From positions 1 to 64,000 of the forward strand of contig JARFQE010000030.1 in assembly GCA_029287915.1 (NCBI GenBank): a DNA stretch of 64,000 bases, given 5' to 3'. Source of the DNA: Arenicellales bacterium. GTDB taxonomy: Bacteria; Pseudomonadota; Gammaproteobacteria; BMS3Bbin11. Both the position numbers and the translations under genes were made by a program. A model generated the notes under the pieces. That model saw nothing but the letters and a program-made list of their open reading frames with translations, was not told the DNA's origin and did not search any database. Position 1 is the stretch's first letter. Each line of letters begins with the position of its first letter. This document shows positions 51,633 through 62,595 of this stretch, one piece after another.

Positions 51633-52144
51633 AGCCAACACTATGGTTGATTGCCGGATTGTCATTATTGACAGGTCTGGTCATATCGGTTTATTTAAAT
51701 TCAGTTTCTAACACTGAAGAAATATCTGCAGTCCGCCTGGATGACATTGCTCTAGCGGATCTGCATGGCGGCAGACAGGACTTTAAACAGTGGCAGGGAA
51801 AGCTGGTGCTGGTCAATTTCTGGGCAACCTGGTGTCCTCCCTGTCGAGAAGAGATTCCACTGTTTTTATCGCTGCGTAAGAAATATTCAGCCTCAGGTTT
51901 TGAAATTGTAGGCGTATCAGTCGATGATGTCGGCAAGGTAATGCAGTATCGCGATGCCATGCACATTGACTATCCATTGCTGAATGGCGAACAGAAAGGG
52001 ATGTCATTGATGGCATCGCTGGGGAATCGTACTGGTGCTTTGCCCTTTAGTGTCATTTTTGATCGTAGCGGAAATGTTGTTGACATGAAATCAGGTGCCT
52101 ACAAGCACCAGGAACTTGCAAAGCTGATAGAAACCCATCTGTGA
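51629..52144 (+). CDS. TlpA/ResA-like thiol-disulfide oxidoreductase
   Basis: A 171-aa membrane-anchored periplasmic thioredoxin. Residues 5-24 form the anchor (LWLIAGLSLLTGLVISVYLN). The redox motif is NFWATWCPPCREEIPLF and the cis-Pro is in GALPFSVIFD. The start ATG overlaps the dsbD stop (ATGA), so it is translationally coupled to DsbD, its probable electron source. Such proteins serve cytochrome c maturation or sulfur-related reduction. Confidence 0.93.
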   Translation: MKPTLWLIAGLSLLTGLVISVYLNSVSNTEEISAVRLDDIALADLHGGRQDFKQWQGKLVLVNFWATWCPPCREEIPLFLSLRKKYSASGFEIVGVSVDDVGKVMQYRDAMHIDYPLLNGEQKGMSLMASLGNRTGALPFSVIFDRSGNVVDMKSGAYKHQELAKLIETHL

Positions 52145-52283
52145 TTAGTTGCTAATTTGCTATTAAAATTGGTCGAATTTCATTAATTTTACATCGAACT
52201 GGACAATTTCCTGTTGATTAGGCAACATACAGGAGAATTAATATTTTTAGTAGTTACTGTTACTTGTCTGAGCTCTCCTGTCG

Positions 52284-52727
52284 ATGCCCAAGATACTCAT
52301 ATTACACGGACCAAACCTTAATATGCTGGGAAAACGCGAGCCTGAACATTATGGCTCGGCGACACTGGATAGCATAAATAAAGACCTGCAGTCACTTGCT
52401 GATCAAAGCGGCGTGGAACTGGATATCATGCAATCAAATGCCGAGCATGAACTGGTCGACAGGATTCAACATGCTGGTGATGTAAATTTTATTATCATTA
52501 ATCCTGCCGCATTCACCCATACCAGCGTAGCAATTCGTGATGCGCTGGCATCAGTAGCGATACCCTTCATTGAGATACACCTTTCCAACGTGCATGCACG
52601 GGAATCCTTTCGACGCAAATCCCTTGTTTCGGATTTGGCCGAGGGCGTAATTTCAGGTCTTGGACCCATTGGCTACACACTGGCTTTACGGGCTGCTATT
52701 GATATAACACTGACATCCAAAGGTTGA
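52284..52727 (+). CDS. aroQ: 3-dehydroquinate dehydratase, type II
   Basis: Third step of the shikimate pathway, dehydrating 3-dehydroquinate. 147 aa, dodecameric flavodoxin-like fold. Visible signature: [21 protein letters not shown] (substrate loop with Arg), [33 protein letters not shown], and [31 protein letters not shown] with the catalytic His. Stop overlaps the region of the accB start; aroQ-accB-accC is a widespread operon. Confidence 0.97.
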   Translation: MPKILILHGPNLNMLGKREPEHYGSATLDSINKDLQSLADQSGVELDIMQSNAEHELVDRIQHAGDVNFIIINPAAFTHTSVAIRDALASVAIPFIEIHLSNVHARESFRRKSLVSDLAEGVISGLGPIGYTLALRAAIDITLTSKG

Positions 52728-52729
52728 AA

Positions 52730-53191
52730 ATGGATATTCGTAAAATAAAAAAACTGATCGAGTTACTTGAAAACTCCGGGCTTGCCGAGATCGAAATCAA
52801 GGAAGGTGATGATGCTATCCGTATCAGTCGAAGTTCAGCGGTTGTTGAAAACGTTATGGCGGCGCCAGCAGCTGCAGCCCCCGTGCAGGCCTCGCTCGCT
52901 GCTGTGGCAACCGGGACAGTAGAAGAAGAGGCTGAAGAAAAGTCCGATATCCCAGAGGGTCATGTGGTGACATCTCCGATGGTGGGTTCGTTCTATGCCG
53001 CTCCGTCTCCCGACTCGAAGAATTTTGTCGAGATAGGCAGCAAGGTTAAGGTTGGCGATACACTTTGCATAATCGAAGCAATGAAAATATTCAATGAAAT
53101 AGAGGCTGACAAGGCGGGCACCATCGTAGCTATCCTCAAAGAACCGGGCGACCCAACAGAGTTTGGTGAGCCCCTTTTCATAATTGATTAG
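52730..53191 (+). CDS. accB: Biotin carboxyl carrier protein of acetyl-CoA carboxylase
   Basis: Carries the biotin that shuttles CO2 between AccC and AccAD in fatty acid synthesis. 153 aa from ATG 52730; a TTG at 52724 overlapping the aroQ stop is an alternative start. The N-terminal [34 protein letters not shown] is typical. An Ala/Pro-rich linker follows, then the biotinyl domain with EAMKIFNEI (biotinylated Lys). Followed after 3 bp by accC. Confidence 0.98.
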   Translation: MDIRKIKKLIELLENSGLAEIEIKEGDDAIRISRSSAVVENVMAAPAAAAPVQASLAAVATGTVEEEAEEKSDIPEGHVVTSPMVGSFYAAPSPDSKNFVEIGSKVKVGDTLCIIEAMKIFNEIEADKAGTIVAILKEPGDPTEFGEPLFIID

Positions 53192-53194
53192 GTC

Positions 53195-54541
53195 ATGATA
53201 AACAAGATTGTCATTGCCAATCGTGGCGAAATCGCCCTGCGGATTCAACGTGCCTGCCGGGAAATGGGTATTCAGAATGTGGCCGTTTATTCAGAAGCCG
53301 ATAGAGAAGCCCTGTATGTCAAGCTTGCTGATGAGTCAGTTTGTATAGGCCCCGCTTCTGCGACCCAGAGCTATCTTCATATCTCATCGATTTTGAGTGC
53401 AGCTGAGGTTACTGATGCTGATGCCATCCATCCCGGTTATGGGTTTTTATCTGAAAATGCTGATTTTGCCGAGCTGGTTGAAGCCTGCGGCTTTGTTTTT
53501 ATCGGGCCAACGGCAGCTAACATTCGCACAATGGGTGACAAGGTATCTGCCATTAAGGCCATGCATGCTGCCAGGGTGCCCTGTGTTCCTGGTTCAGATG
53601 GTGTTCTGGGGACAGATGACGAAGCCAATCTCGCCATTGCATCAAAGATCGGTTATCCCATCATTATAAAGGCATCCGGTGGTGGTGGTGGACGTGGAAT
53701 GCGCGTGGTACATACCGAGTCTGCCCTGATAAATGCGATTACACTGACTCGCACAGAAGCGGGAGCTGCCTTCAATAATCCCGATATCTACATGGAGAAA
53801 TACCTCGAGCATCCACGCCATGTTGAATTCCAGGTGCTGGCAGATAAACATGGCAATGCAGTACATCTGGGAGAACGTGATTGCTCGATGCAGCGGCGAA
53901 ACCAGAAAGTCGTCGAAGAGGCGCCTGCACCGGGTATCACAGAAGAGCAACGCAATGCTGTCGGCAAACGCTGCGCAGAAGCATGTAGCAAGATTGGCTA
54001 CCATGGCGCCGGCACTTTCGAATTCCTCTATGAGAACGGCGAGTTCTATTTCATCGAGATGAATACACGTGTACAGGTGGAGCACCCCGTCACGGAAATG
54101 ATTACGGGGATTGATATCGTCAAGGCGCAGATAATGATTGCTGCAGGTGAGCCACTAACAGTGACACAGGATGATATAGAAATCAGGGGGCATGCTGTAG
54201 AGTGCCGCCTTAATGCAGAAGATCCCGAGACGTTTATGCCCTCGCCAGGACGGATTACCCAGTTCCATGCACCCGGTGGACCTGGCATACGTGTAGATTC
54301 ACATGTCTATAGTAACTATACCGTCCCATCACATTATGATTCCATGATAGGTAAACTTATCGCCCATGGCGCGGACAGGAAGGAAGCACTGGCGCGCATG
54401 TCCAGTGCCCTGAATGAAGTAATCGTCGACGGCATACGAACCAATATTCCGCTGCACCGCCGCATCATCTCGGACCATGGGTTTAAAAGTGCAGAGTTTG
54501 ATATTCACTACCTTGAAAAAAATATCACCAATACGGCCTGA
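53195..54541 (+). CDS. accC: Acetyl-CoA carboxylase, biotin carboxylase subunit
   Basis: ATP-dependent carboxylation of AccB-bound biotin. 448 aa with full ATP-grasp architecture: [45 protein letters not shown], the glycine-rich lid [53 protein letters not shown], and [18 protein letters not shown] with catalytic Glu/Arg. Intact. Cotranscribed with aroQ and accB. Confidence 0.99.
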   Translation: MINKIVIANRGEIALRIQRACREMGIQNVAVYSEADREALYVKLADESVCIGPASATQSYLHISSILSAAEVTDADAIHPGYGFLSENADFAELVEACGFVFIGPTAANIRTMGDKVSAIKAMHAARVPCVPGSDGVLGTDDEANLAIASKIGYPIIIKASGGGGGRGMRVVHTESALINAITLTRTEAGAAFNNPDIYMEKYLEHPRHVEFQVLADKHGNAVHLGERDCSMQRRNQKVVEEAPAPGITEEQRNAVGKRCAEACSKIGYHGAGTFEFLYENGEFYFIEMNTRVQVEHPVTEMITGIDIVKAQIMIAAGEPLTVTQDDIEIRGHAVECRLNAEDPETFMPSPGRITQFHAPGGPGIRVDSHVYSNYTVPSHYDSMIGKLIAHGADRKEALARMSSALNEVIVDGIRTNIPLHRRIISDHGFKSAEFDIHYLEKNITNTA

Positions 54542-54619
54542 ACGGCAGCTCGAAATTGATTAACAAGTATCTTGAGGTTAAATCTGGTACATCCAGTAAT
54601 ATTTGAGGTGCCCTGCACT

Positions 54620-55498
54620 ATGTCCTGGCTGAAGATTACTTTAGCAGTAAAGAAGGGCCAGCTAGATTTTATCAGCGAGCAACTTGAGTTAGCCGGTGCC
54701 CAGGCAGTAACTATCGAAGATGCCGGTGACCATCCATTGTTTGATTTACTCGATGGCTCGTTGCCAGTGTGGGACGATAGTCTGGCAACGGGATTGTTCA
54801 ACGCTGAGCAAGGATCGAATGCCGTGCTTGCGAAACTGGCAAATGTCTTTTCACCACTTGCCCTGCCACAGTACCGGCTAGAAATACTGCCTGATCAGGA
54901 TTGGGAACGTAGCTGGATGGATCGATTCCAGCCTATTCAATATGGGCATGAACTGTGGATATGCCCAAGCTGGTGCGAAGCACCAGATCCTGCTGCGACT
55001 AATATCATCCTGGATCCTGGCCTGGCATTTGGCAGTGGTAGTCACGAAACGACACGTTTGTGCATGAAGTGGCTATCGCAGCAGGCACTTGAAAATAAAA
55101 CGGTCATCGATTATGGATGTGGCTCTGGTATTCTGGCTATTGCGGCCCTTAAACTTGGTGCTGTTAGTGCCCTGGGGATAGATATCGATCCACATGCATT
55201 GCAGGCAAGTAGAAAAAATGCGCAACTTAACCGGGTAAGCGAAAGGCTACAACTCGAATTGCCGTCTGATATACCTGAGCAATATGAAAGTGATATTGTT
55301 TTTGCAAATATTCTGGCTGATACACTGCTCGAATTGCGCTCTCGGTTGCTGTCGTATCGCAAACCAGGTGGTATTCTTATCCTTTCAGGTATATTGCAGT
55401 CACAGAACGAATTGATATATAAAGAATTTGAACCTGGAAACAAAATTCAGGTATTTGAGGATGGCGAATGGTTGATGATGTCAGTCACCGCGCAGTAA
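54620..55498 (+). CDS. prmA: Ribosomal protein L11 methyltransferase
   Basis: Methylates ribosomal protein L11. 292 aa from ATG 54620, which gives the conserved N terminus MSWLKITLAV; a longer frame exists but is not needed. The substrate domain contains LEDAGDHPLFD-like text (here IEDAGDHPLFDLLDG) and PDQDWERSWMDRFQPI. The SAM domain shows LDPGLAFGSGSHETTRLCMKWL, VIDYGCGSGILAIAALKLGA and IDIDPHALQASRKNA. accC-prmA adjacency is common in gammaproteobacteria. Confidence 0.97.
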   Translation: MSWLKITLAVKKGQLDFISEQLELAGAQAVTIEDAGDHPLFDLLDGSLPVWDDSLATGLFNAEQGSNAVLAKLANVFSPLALPQYRLEILPDQDWERSWMDRFQPIQYGHELWICPSWCEAPDPAATNIILDPGLAFGSGSHETTRLCMKWLSQQALENKTVIDYGCGSGILAIAALKLGAVSALGIDIDPHALQASRKNAQLNRVSERLQLELPSDIPEQYESDIVFANILADTLLELRSRLLSYRKPGGILILSGILQSQNELIYKEFEPGNKIQVFEDGEWLMMSVTAQ

Positions 55499-55599
55499 CA
55501 ATCCAGATGTGAATCAGGAGTGTCAATTCGATAGCCTGTTGCACGTTCAATTTGAAGTTATTTAAGAATCCTTCATATATTACAGGTACAATTTCATAG

Positions 55600-57849
55600 A
55601 TGTTTACACGTTGCCCAAAGTGCGAGTCAGTTTTCATGATATCTGATAAGGATATCAGAGCCCATGAGGGCCTGGTACGCTGTGGGAATTGTTACTCTGT
55701 ATTCAACTCAAGCTGGAACCTGACCGATGACCCACGCAAGGATATTGTCGATGAGCCTGTCAGCATTCGTGCTGCGCATGAGACACCGACACTGGGCACA
55801 GGATTCACTTTTAGCATACTAGATAAAGACGCAGCAGTAGCGGGTGCCACTGACACCATTAGTGAACAGTTAGCTGAAGAAAAAGTTGAGCCTGAGGGTC
55901 AGGCCAGCAGTAAGATAGACGAAGATAACCACCAGACTCCGGATGATGATCTGGAACCTTTTCCAGAACCAGAGATGGAACATGATTTTCATACGATTAC
56001 ACCGCAGCCTGAAAAAAATGAAAGCTCGGATAGCCTGCTGTACTTCGACTCTGATAATGAAGAAGATGATGAGCTTAGCGTAGAAGATGTCAGCAATCCT
56101 GTTTCAATCGAGGATCTGACCATCTTGCAGGCACCGTCGTTTAGTATTGAAGCCCCATCTGTCGACAGCGATGCCCCGGTGCAGGAACATGTAATCGATG
56201 AGAGTGATTCATCATTGATATCAATGACGGAAGAGAGTATGTGGCCAGGCACCGAAGTAAGCTTTTCAAACGTCGAAAATGACATTGAACTGGCTGCGCC
56301 TGGTGCCGATGAAAGTGAAGCAGAGACCGGCATTTCCGAGAGTGATGAAAACCTTGCGGATCTATCAGACGTTATCGTTGATGAAGCAGAACCGGAGGAA
56401 CCGCCACTAGATCTCTCACAGATAGACGAACAGCTAACTACAGCTCCACTGGATATGGACCCTCTATCAGATCAATATTTAACCAGCGAGATACTACTCA
56501 ATGAACCAGTGGAGGATGAAGACCACGAGGATGACCTGAGCGAAGGGGCTGTCGTCAACATTGAAGACTCTCTACTTGATGAGAAAGAAATTGAACCAGC
56601 TGTATCCGAGTCCCCTTTACCGGAATCATTAAATACGACATTAGAAGATGATGATGTAGCAGTCGCTGAACTGCATGATGAAAATATCGACGAGCTTATC
56701 AGTGACGACACTTTCTCTATAGCCGGTGAACAGGACGAGACCGATGACGAATTTTCTTTCGAGTCATTACCTGAATCTGCTGATGAAGCATTTGACCTGG
56801 ATATTGATGAAGATGAAAAATCTCTGGCCGACTCGGTCTTTATCACTTCAGAAGAAGAAAACATCGACGATGCATATGTCCCAATTTCGATGAAGCCCGG
56901 CGAAAAGAAGGAGTTATTACAGGATCTGGATGATTTTCCTGAACCTGGTGATCTGTCAGAACTGAACTACGAAGATACCATGCAAATCAACGCCATGATT
57001 GAAGCGGCGAATATAAGCAAGGAACAGATAGAGTCGGCATTGACAGCTGCTACTATCGACGATAGCGAAAGTGAAGATGAAAAAGACGACATAGCAGAGG
57101 AAATCGTTCTCAGCACGGATGTTGAGAAGGACCTGCCAGAGACCATGTTATCTGCAATCATGCAGGAAGATGATGAACAAGCGGAAGATGACTCCCAGAT
57201 ACAACAGAAGAAATCAAACATTCTGAATTTAAAGAATCTGCTGCCCCTGGGCCTTGGGGGACGAAAAACCGGCGAGGATCAGGTGGTTTCAGGTAGTGGA
57301 GAAACTCAGCTGATCAGGAATTTGAATAGAGGCGGCAACACACCGCTCTTACCCGAATGGATGACAAAATATTCGCTTGCGGCTGCCAGCGTACTGTTGA
57401 TTATTATCTTGATTGGACAGGTTGGATATTTTTATATGGACAAACTGGTACACATAACGCCTCTGAGGCCTCTGCTTGAGGCGGGTTGCAAGGTCGCAGG
57501 ATGTAAGGTACCAGCTATTCAGGACACCGGTAATATCGAACAGCTATCGACCAGGTTGACCCCACAGGCAGATAGAGATGGAGAGCTTAAAGTTACCAGC
57601 ATCCTGGTTAACCGAAGCACCAGGCCTCAGGCTTTTCCTGCTCTTGAGCTGACATTAACGGATCGTGCGGGAAATTTGATCAGTCGTCGAGTTGTAACAC
57701 AAGATAAGTATCTCACTGAAGGGCATGCTGCAGAAATGAAGCCCAATGAGGCAGTTGATATAAATATACGTTTTCGGACACCGTCAATTCGGGTGGATGG
57801 TTTCGAGCTGAGACCGGTCAGCCAAAACTGGCTGGAAAGAACGAATTAA
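55600..57849 (+). CDS. Zinc-ribbon / DUF3426 protein with a very long acidic spacer
   Basis: A 749-aa protein. Residues 1-38 are an MJ0042-type zinc ribbon (TRCPKCESVF then VRCGNCYSVFN). Residues 60-560 are an extended acidic, Asp/Glu/Ser-rich region without obvious fold (e.g. SDNEEDDELSVEDVSN). A single transmembrane helix at about 590-608 (YSLAAASVLLIIILIGQVGYF) precedes the DUF3426 domain (PLRPLLEAGCKVAGCKVPAIQ, then VTSILVNRSTRPQAFPALELTLTDRAGN). Family members usually have 200-500 residues, so the spacer is exceptionally long. It lies between prmA and dusB, its usual place. Function unknown. Confidence 0.87.
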   Translation: MFTRCPKCESVFMISDKDIRAHEGLVRCGNCYSVFNSSWNLTDDPRKDIVDEPVSIRAAHETPTLGTGFTFSILDKDAAVAGATDTISEQLAEEKVEPEGQASSKIDEDNHQTPDDDLEPFPEPEMEHDFHTITPQPEKNESSDSLLYFDSDNEEDDELSVEDVSNPVSIEDLTILQAPSFSIEAPSVDSDAPVQEHVIDESDSSLISMTEESMWPGTEVSFSNVENDIELAAPGADESEAETGISESDENLADLSDVIVDEAEPEEPPLDLSQIDEQLTTAPLDMDPLSDQYLTSEILLNEPVEDEDHEDDLSEGAVVNIEDSLLDEKEIEPAVSESPLPESLNTTLEDDDVAVAELHDENIDELISDDTFSIAGEQDETDDEFSFESLPESADEAFDLDIDEDEKSLADSVFITSEEENIDDAYVPISMKPGEKKELLQDLDDFPEPGDLSELNYEDTMQINAMIEAANISKEQIESALTAATIDDSESEDEKDDIAEEIVLSTDVEKDLPETMLSAIMQEDDEQAEDDSQIQQKKSNILNLKNLLPLGLGGRKTGEDQVVSGSGETQLIRNLNRGGNTPLLPEWMTKYSLAAASVLLIIILIGQVGYFYMDKLVHITPLRPLLEAGCKVAGCKVPAIQDTGNIEQLSTRLTPQADRDGELKVTSILVNRSTRPQAFPALELTLTDRAGNLISRRVVTQDKYLTEGHAAEMKPNEAVDINIRFRTPSIRVDGFELRPVSQNWLERTN

Positions 57850-57967
57850 GGAATCTATGCTTTTCAGGCCACAGGGATAAAGGTATTATCCATTTTTTTT
57901 CAACAGACGTGCTCCGCCACTGATACGAAGATATCAGGGACGCAGGTACATAAAGTGCTCTACTATC

Positions 57968-58951
57968 ATGCAGATTGGCCCATATACATTGCCGAATCAG
58001 CTTGTTCTTGCCCCGATGGCAGGAATTTCTGATCGACCTTACCGCAAGCTATGTCGCTCACTGGGAGCAGGTATGGCAGTGTCTGAAATGATCAGTGCGA
58101 ATGCTCTGGTGTGGGAAAATAAAAAAACCCGTCAGCGAATTAATCATGAAGGCGAAGCCGCTCCGGTAGTGGTACAGATAGCAGGGGCAGACCCCGGTAT
58201 ACTGGCACTTGCTGCACAGGAAAATGTCAGGTCTGGTGCGGATATTATCGATATCAATATGGGCTGCCCTGCCAAGAAAGTTTGTAATAAACAGGCCGGC
58301 TCAGCATTGCTTGCCGATGAAGAACTGGTTAAGCGGATTCTTGATAAAGTGGTGAATGCAGTTAACGTACCGGTGACGTTAAAGATTCGTACAGGCACCG
58401 ATCCAGATAACCGCAATGCCTGCCGCATTGCAGAGATTGCTGAACAGTCAGGTATACAATCACTGGCTGTCCATGGACGCACCAGAAAATGTGCTTTTCG
58501 TGGTGAAGCAGAATATGAAACTATTCGACTGGTAAAACAACAATCAGCAATTCCGGTTATCGCCAATGGTGATATCAGCACTCCGGAAAAAGCAGCAAGG
58601 GTGCTGGAATATACAGGTGCTGATGGTCTAATGATTGGTCGCCCTGCACGTGGCAACCCGTGGATATTTAGCCAGATCAATCATTATCTTGAAACTGGTG
58701 AACAGCTTCCAGCACCTGAAATTTCAGAGGTGCGTGAAGTGCTTCTGCACCATTTGCAGGAACTTTATGACTTTTATGGTGAATATACCGGTGTTCGTAC
58801 TGCACGCAAGCATATTGCCTGGTACAGCAAGGGTTATTTCAGTAGCAATGCATTCAGGAGAGAAGTTATGCAGGTAGAGTCCTCCACTGAACAGTCAAGA
58901 ATGGTAGATGAATTTTTATCATTGGCTGAAGACAGGGATGTTGCTGCGTGA
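57968..58951 (+). CDS. dusB: tRNA-dihydrouridine synthase B
   Basis: FMN-dependent enzyme reducing uridine to dihydrouridine in tRNA. 327 aa. Visible: LAPMAGISDRPYRKLCRSLGAGMAVSEMISANAL, DINMGCPAKKVCNKQAGSALLAD with the catalytic Cys, PVTLKIRTGTD, VHGRTRKCAFRGEAEY and GADGLMIGRPARGNPWIF. The stop codon overlaps the fis start by 4 nt; dusB-fis is a classic operon in gammaproteobacteria. The transcript should respond to growth rate, as fis does elsewhere. Confidence 0.97.
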   Translation: MQIGPYTLPNQLVLAPMAGISDRPYRKLCRSLGAGMAVSEMISANALVWENKKTRQRINHEGEAAPVVVQIAGADPGILALAAQENVRSGADIIDINMGCPAKKVCNKQAGSALLADEELVKRILDKVVNAVNVPVTLKIRTGTDPDNRNACRIAEIAEQSGIQSLAVHGRTRKCAFRGEAEYETIRLVKQQSAIPVIANGDISTPEKAARVLEYTGADGLMIGRPARGNPWIFSQINHYLETGEQLPAPEISEVREVLLHHLQELYDFYGEYTGVRTARKHIAWYSKGYFSSNAFRREVMQVESSTEQSRMVDEFLSLAEDRDVAA

Positions 58952-59187
58952 AGAAGAATAAACGGCCCTTTGCAGACTGTGTAGGTCATTCATTAAATCG
59001 CTATTTGAAAGACCTTAATGGTGAAACGCCATCAGAGCTTTATGACATGGTGATTTCACAGGTGGAAAAACCCCTGCTCGAAATTGTCATGAAGCGGGCA
59101 TCAAACAACCAGAGCCGTGCCGCACAGATGTTGGGCATCAACAGGAATACTCTGCGAAAGAAACTGCGTGATCACGGACTAAACTAG
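58948..59187 (+). CDS. fis: DNA-binding protein Fis
   Basis: Nucleoid protein that bends DNA and controls rRNA and many other promoters. 79 aa starting at GTG 58948 inside the dusB stop. The C-terminal helix-turn-helix SNNQSRAAQMLGINRNTLRKKLRDHGLN is typical, and the dimer helices (YDMVISQVEKPLLEIVMKRA) are present. It is shorter than E. coli Fis (98 aa) by lacking part of the N-terminal beta-hairpin region, as in many non-enteric gammaproteobacteria. Confidence 0.96.
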   Translation: MKKNKRPFADCVGHSLNRYLKDLNGETPSELYDMVISQVEKPLLEIVMKRASNNQSRAAQMLGINRNTLRKKLRDHGLN

Positions 59188-59254
59188 GTTTCGTCTGTCT
59201 ATTTAGCGCAGCTGATGGCATATATTTTTACAATTTAATTTACAGGATCTCACC

Positions 59255-60838
59255 ATGTCTGATGAAAACCACATCGAAATAAAACGAGCACTTATCAGTG
59301 TTTCTGACAAAACAGGCATTGTTGAGTTGGCCAAAACTCTGGCCACGCGTAATGTAGAGATACTTTCCACCGGAGGAACGGCGAGCCTGCTGATGAAAAA
59401 TGACATAGATGTTATCGAGGTTTCATCTTATACCGGGTTCCCTGAGATGATGGATGGACGGGTAAAGACATTGCACCCGAAAATACATGGTGGCTTGTTA
59501 GGGCGCCGAGGTGTTGATGAGGGTACCATGCAGGAACATGGAATACAGGCCATTGATTTACTGGTCGTCAACCTCTATCCGTTCGAAAAGACGGTGGCAA
59601 ATCCCAATACCAGCCTGGAAACCGCGATAGAAAATATCGATATTGGTGGCCCAGCCATGCTGCGCGCGGCAGCCAAGAACTATAAAGCAGTTACGGTACT
59701 GACTGATAGTGATGATTATCGGCTTATTAACGATGAGCTCTCAAACAATGACGGTGCTATCTCTGAGACCACGCGCTATGACCTCGCTATCAAGGCCTTT
59801 GAACATACTGCACGTTACGATGGTGCGATAGCCAACTACTTTGGCTGTCTACCTGCAACAGGTGAAAAAGAAGAATTCCCCCGCACCTACAGTATCCAGG
59901 TAAAAAAGGCACAGGAAATGCGCTATGGCGAAAATCCCCATCAACGCGCTGCTTTTTATATCGAGCAGAATTTTACAGAAGCCAGCGTTTCGACATCTCA
60001 TCAGTATCAGGGCAAACAGCTTTCCTACAACAACATGGCTGACACTGATGCCGCACTGGAGTGTGTCAAGACTTTCAATAGTGGACCGGCCTGTGTCATT
60101 GTCAAGCATGCAAATCCCTGCGGTGTAGCCGAAAGTGACAGCCTCATTGCCGCTTATGACCATGCCTATAGTACTGACCCTACATCAGCCTTTGGCGGTA
60201 TTATCGCTTTTAACCAGACACTTGATGCCCATACAGCCAAGGCAATCATTGACCGACAGTTTGTTGAAGTGATTATTGCTCCTGAGATCGATGGAGAAGC
60301 TATAGAGGTATTGTCTGCGAAAAAAAATGTTCGTGTACTGGCTTGTGGTAAATGGTCAGACCAGATACAAACTGGTCTGGATTTCAAGCGTGTCAATGGC
60401 GGCTTACTGGTGCAGGACCGTGACCTAGGTATGATAACCAGAGATGACCTGAAAGTGGTGACTCAGCGTAAACCGGATGACCGTGAAATGGATGATCTGC
60501 TGTTTACCTGGAAGGTGGCTAAATTCGTCAAATCCAATGCCATTGTTTACGGACGAGATCGTATGACAATAGGTGTCGGTGCAGGTCAGATGTCCCGTAT
60601 TTACAGTGCCCGTATTGCTGCCATCAAAGCGGCTGATGCCGGCCTTGAAGTAGAAGGCTCGGTGCTTGCATCCGATGCCTTCTTCCCATTCAGGGATGGC
60701 CTGGATGCTGCAGCAGATGTTGGTGTTACAGCTGTGATACAGCCTGGTGGCTCTATGCGTGATGATGAAGTCATTACCGCGGCCGATGAGCATGGCATCG
60801 CTATGGTCTTCACTGGCATGCGCCACTTCAGACACTGA
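59255..60838 (+). CDS. purH: Bifunctional AICAR transformylase / IMP cyclohydrolase
   Basis: Last two steps of IMP synthesis. 527 aa. The N-terminal cyclohydrolase domain (residues 1-200) shows [58 protein letters not shown] and NLYPF. The C-terminal transformylase domain has [28 protein letters not shown] and [23 protein letters not shown], ending [12 protein letters not shown] and FTGMRHFRH. Complete. Located directly after fis. Confidence 0.98.
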   Translation: MSDENHIEIKRALISVSDKTGIVELAKTLATRNVEILSTGGTASLLMKNDIDVIEVSSYTGFPEMMDGRVKTLHPKIHGGLLGRRGVDEGTMQEHGIQAIDLLVVNLYPFEKTVANPNTSLETAIENIDIGGPAMLRAAAKNYKAVTVLTDSDDYRLINDELSNNDGAISETTRYDLAIKAFEHTARYDGAIANYFGCLPATGEKEEFPRTYSIQVKKAQEMRYGENPHQRAAFYIEQNFTEASVSTSHQYQGKQLSYNNMADTDAALECVKTFNSGPACVIVKHANPCGVAESDSLIAAYDHAYSTDPTSAFGGIIAFNQTLDAHTAKAIIDRQFVEVIIAPEIDGEAIEVLSAKKNVRVLACGKWSDQIQTGLDFKRVNGGLLVQDRDLGMITRDDLKVVTQRKPDDREMDDLLFTWKVAKFVKSNAIVYGRDRMTIGVGAGQMSRIYSARIAAIKAADAGLEVEGSVLASDAFFPFRDGLDAAADVGVTAVIQPGGSMRDDEVITAADEHGIAMVFTGMRHFRH

Positions 60839-60856
60839 ACCAGAATGATCTAACCG

Positions 60857-61618
60857 ATGCCAACGAAGCGCACGCGTTCCGCTAAGCAGACACCGGGTGC
60901 CAAAAAAAAATGGCTGTTGCGTTCGCTGAAGTGGCTGGCAATTCTTTTAATTGGCCTGGTACTGGCAGATTTCTACTGGCTATCAACGATATGGCCAGAC
61001 TGGGATGAACTGGCAACAGCTTCTATACCTGAATCCAGTCTGATTCGTCAGTATCGAAAACGTGCCAATATCAATTCACACCTTCCAGCAGTGCGCTGGA
61101 ACCCTGTTGAACTTGGGAATATTCCATATACCCTACGGCGAGCTGTAATTATTGCCGAAGATGGCCGCTTTTATCAGCACAATGGCATTGACTTAAAGGC
61201 AATAAGGAATGCCTGGGATTATAATTTCAGGCACATGGAAGTTCGTTACGGTGCCAGCACGATCTCTCAGCAGACGGTAAAAAACCTTTTTCTCAGTAAT
61301 GAACGGAACCTGCTACGTAAATGGCATGAGCTTATCCTGACCTGGCAGATGGAACAGCATCTATCGAAAGACAGGATACTGGAATTGTATCTGAATATAG
61401 CCCAGTTCGGCCCCGGGATTTTTGGCGTACAGGCGGCATCCTATTATTACTGGGGACACCCGGTGTGGGCGATCAACAGAAGACAGGCAGCAGAGCTGGC
61501 AGCCTGCCTGCCATCTCCGACAAACAATAACCCCGGCAGATATACGCCGGCATTTGCGGCAAGGGTTAACTCTATCCATCATAGAATGAATGAAGCACTG
61601 CAAAAAGATAACCAGTAG
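60857..61618 (+). CDS. mtgA: Monofunctional peptidoglycan glycosyltransferase
   Basis: Polymerises lipid II into glycan strands, anchored to the inner membrane by residues about 22-42 (WLLRSLKWLAILLIGLVLADFYW). 253 aa. The GT51 signature motifs are present: RRAVIIAEDGRFYQHNGID with catalytic Glu, GASTISQQTVKNLFLSNERNLLRKWHELILTWQMEQHLSKDRILELYLN, and the IAQFGPGIFGVQAASYYYWG segment. No transpeptidase domain, hence MtgA rather than PBP1. Confidence 0.96.
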   Translation: MPTKRTRSAKQTPGAKKKWLLRSLKWLAILLIGLVLADFYWLSTIWPDWDELATASIPESSLIRQYRKRANINSHLPAVRWNPVELGNIPYTLRRAVIIAEDGRFYQHNGIDLKAIRNAWDYNFRHMEVRYGASTISQQTVKNLFLSNERNLLRKWHELILTWQMEQHLSKDRILELYLNIAQFGPGIFGVQAASYYYWGHPVWAINRRQAAELAACLPSPTNNNPGRYTPAFAARVNSIHHRMNEALQKDNQ

Positions 61619-61715
61619 CGCTGTGCATTTTTGTGCCAGCAAAAAAACACCCTACTGCACGCGCTGGACATAGACTGATATACTCACTACTTTGTAATTC
61701 CTGAATAATAATATC

Positions 61716-62594
61716 GTGACCTTTCAGCAACTTATTCTGACACTGCAACAGTACTGGGCAGACCAGGGTTGTGCCCTTATGCAACCCTATGATATGGAAG
61801 TAGGAGCCGGAACATTTCATCCGGCGACCTTCCTCAATTCTATCGGCCCGGAACCCATGCGCGCCGCCTATGTTCAGCCTTCACGTCGCCCTACCGATGG
61901 ACGCTATGGAAAGAACCCGAATCGATTACAGCACTACTATCAGTTCCAGGTGGTATTAAAACCCTCTCCTATAGATATACAGGAGCTCTACCTCGAATCA
62001 TTAAAGCAACTGGGTGTTGATCCGCTGGAACATGATATTCGCTTTGTGGAAGACAACTGGGAGTCGCCTACACTTGGTGCCTGGGGTCTGGGCTGGGAGG
62101 TCTGGCTAAATGGCATGGAGGTGACACAATTCACCTATTTTCAACAGGTTGGTGGTCTGGATTGCCGTCCTGTTACCGGGGAGATCACTTATGGCCTTGA
62201 GCGTATTGCAATGTATCTGCAAGGAGTCAACAATGTTTTTGACCTGGCCTGGACAGGTGATGTGACTTATGGCGATATCTATCACGAGAATGAAGTAGAG
62301 TTTTCTGCTTTTAATTTCGAATCTGCTGACACAGATATGCTGTTTCAACAGTTCGCTGATTATGAAAGTCAGAGCCAGAAACTGCTGCAGGCAAGACTGC
62401 CGCTTCCAGCCTACGATTATGTGCTGAAGGCCTCGCATACATTTAACCTGCTCGATGCCCGCAAGGCCATCAGTGTCACTGAAAGAGCACGCTTTATTGG
62501 TCGCATCCGCGCCCTCTCGCGTGCTGTTGCGCAGAGCTATTTTGACAGTCGTGAAGCACTGGGTTTTCCTCGCTTCAAACAGGCAAGCAGCTAA
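61716..62594 (+). CDS. glyQ: Glycyl-tRNA synthetase alpha chain
   Basis: Catalytic subunit of the bacterial alpha2beta2 glycyl-tRNA synthetase. 292 aa from GTG 61716. Typical sequence: [116 protein letters not shown], ending [20 protein letters not shown]. glyS starts one base after its stop. Confidence 0.97.
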   Translation: MTFQQLILTLQQYWADQGCALMQPYDMEVGAGTFHPATFLNSIGPEPMRAAYVQPSRRPTDGRYGKNPNRLQHYYQFQVVLKPSPIDIQELYLESLKQLGVDPLEHDIRFVEDNWESPTLGAWGLGWEVWLNGMEVTQFTYFQQVGGLDCRPVTGEITYGLERIAMYLQGVNNVFDLAWTGDVTYGDIYHENEVEFSAFNFESADTDMLFQQFADYESQSQKLLQARLPLPAYDYVLKASHTFNLLDARKAISVTERARFIGRIRALSRAVAQSYFDSREALGFPRFKQASS

Positions 62595-62595
62595 C

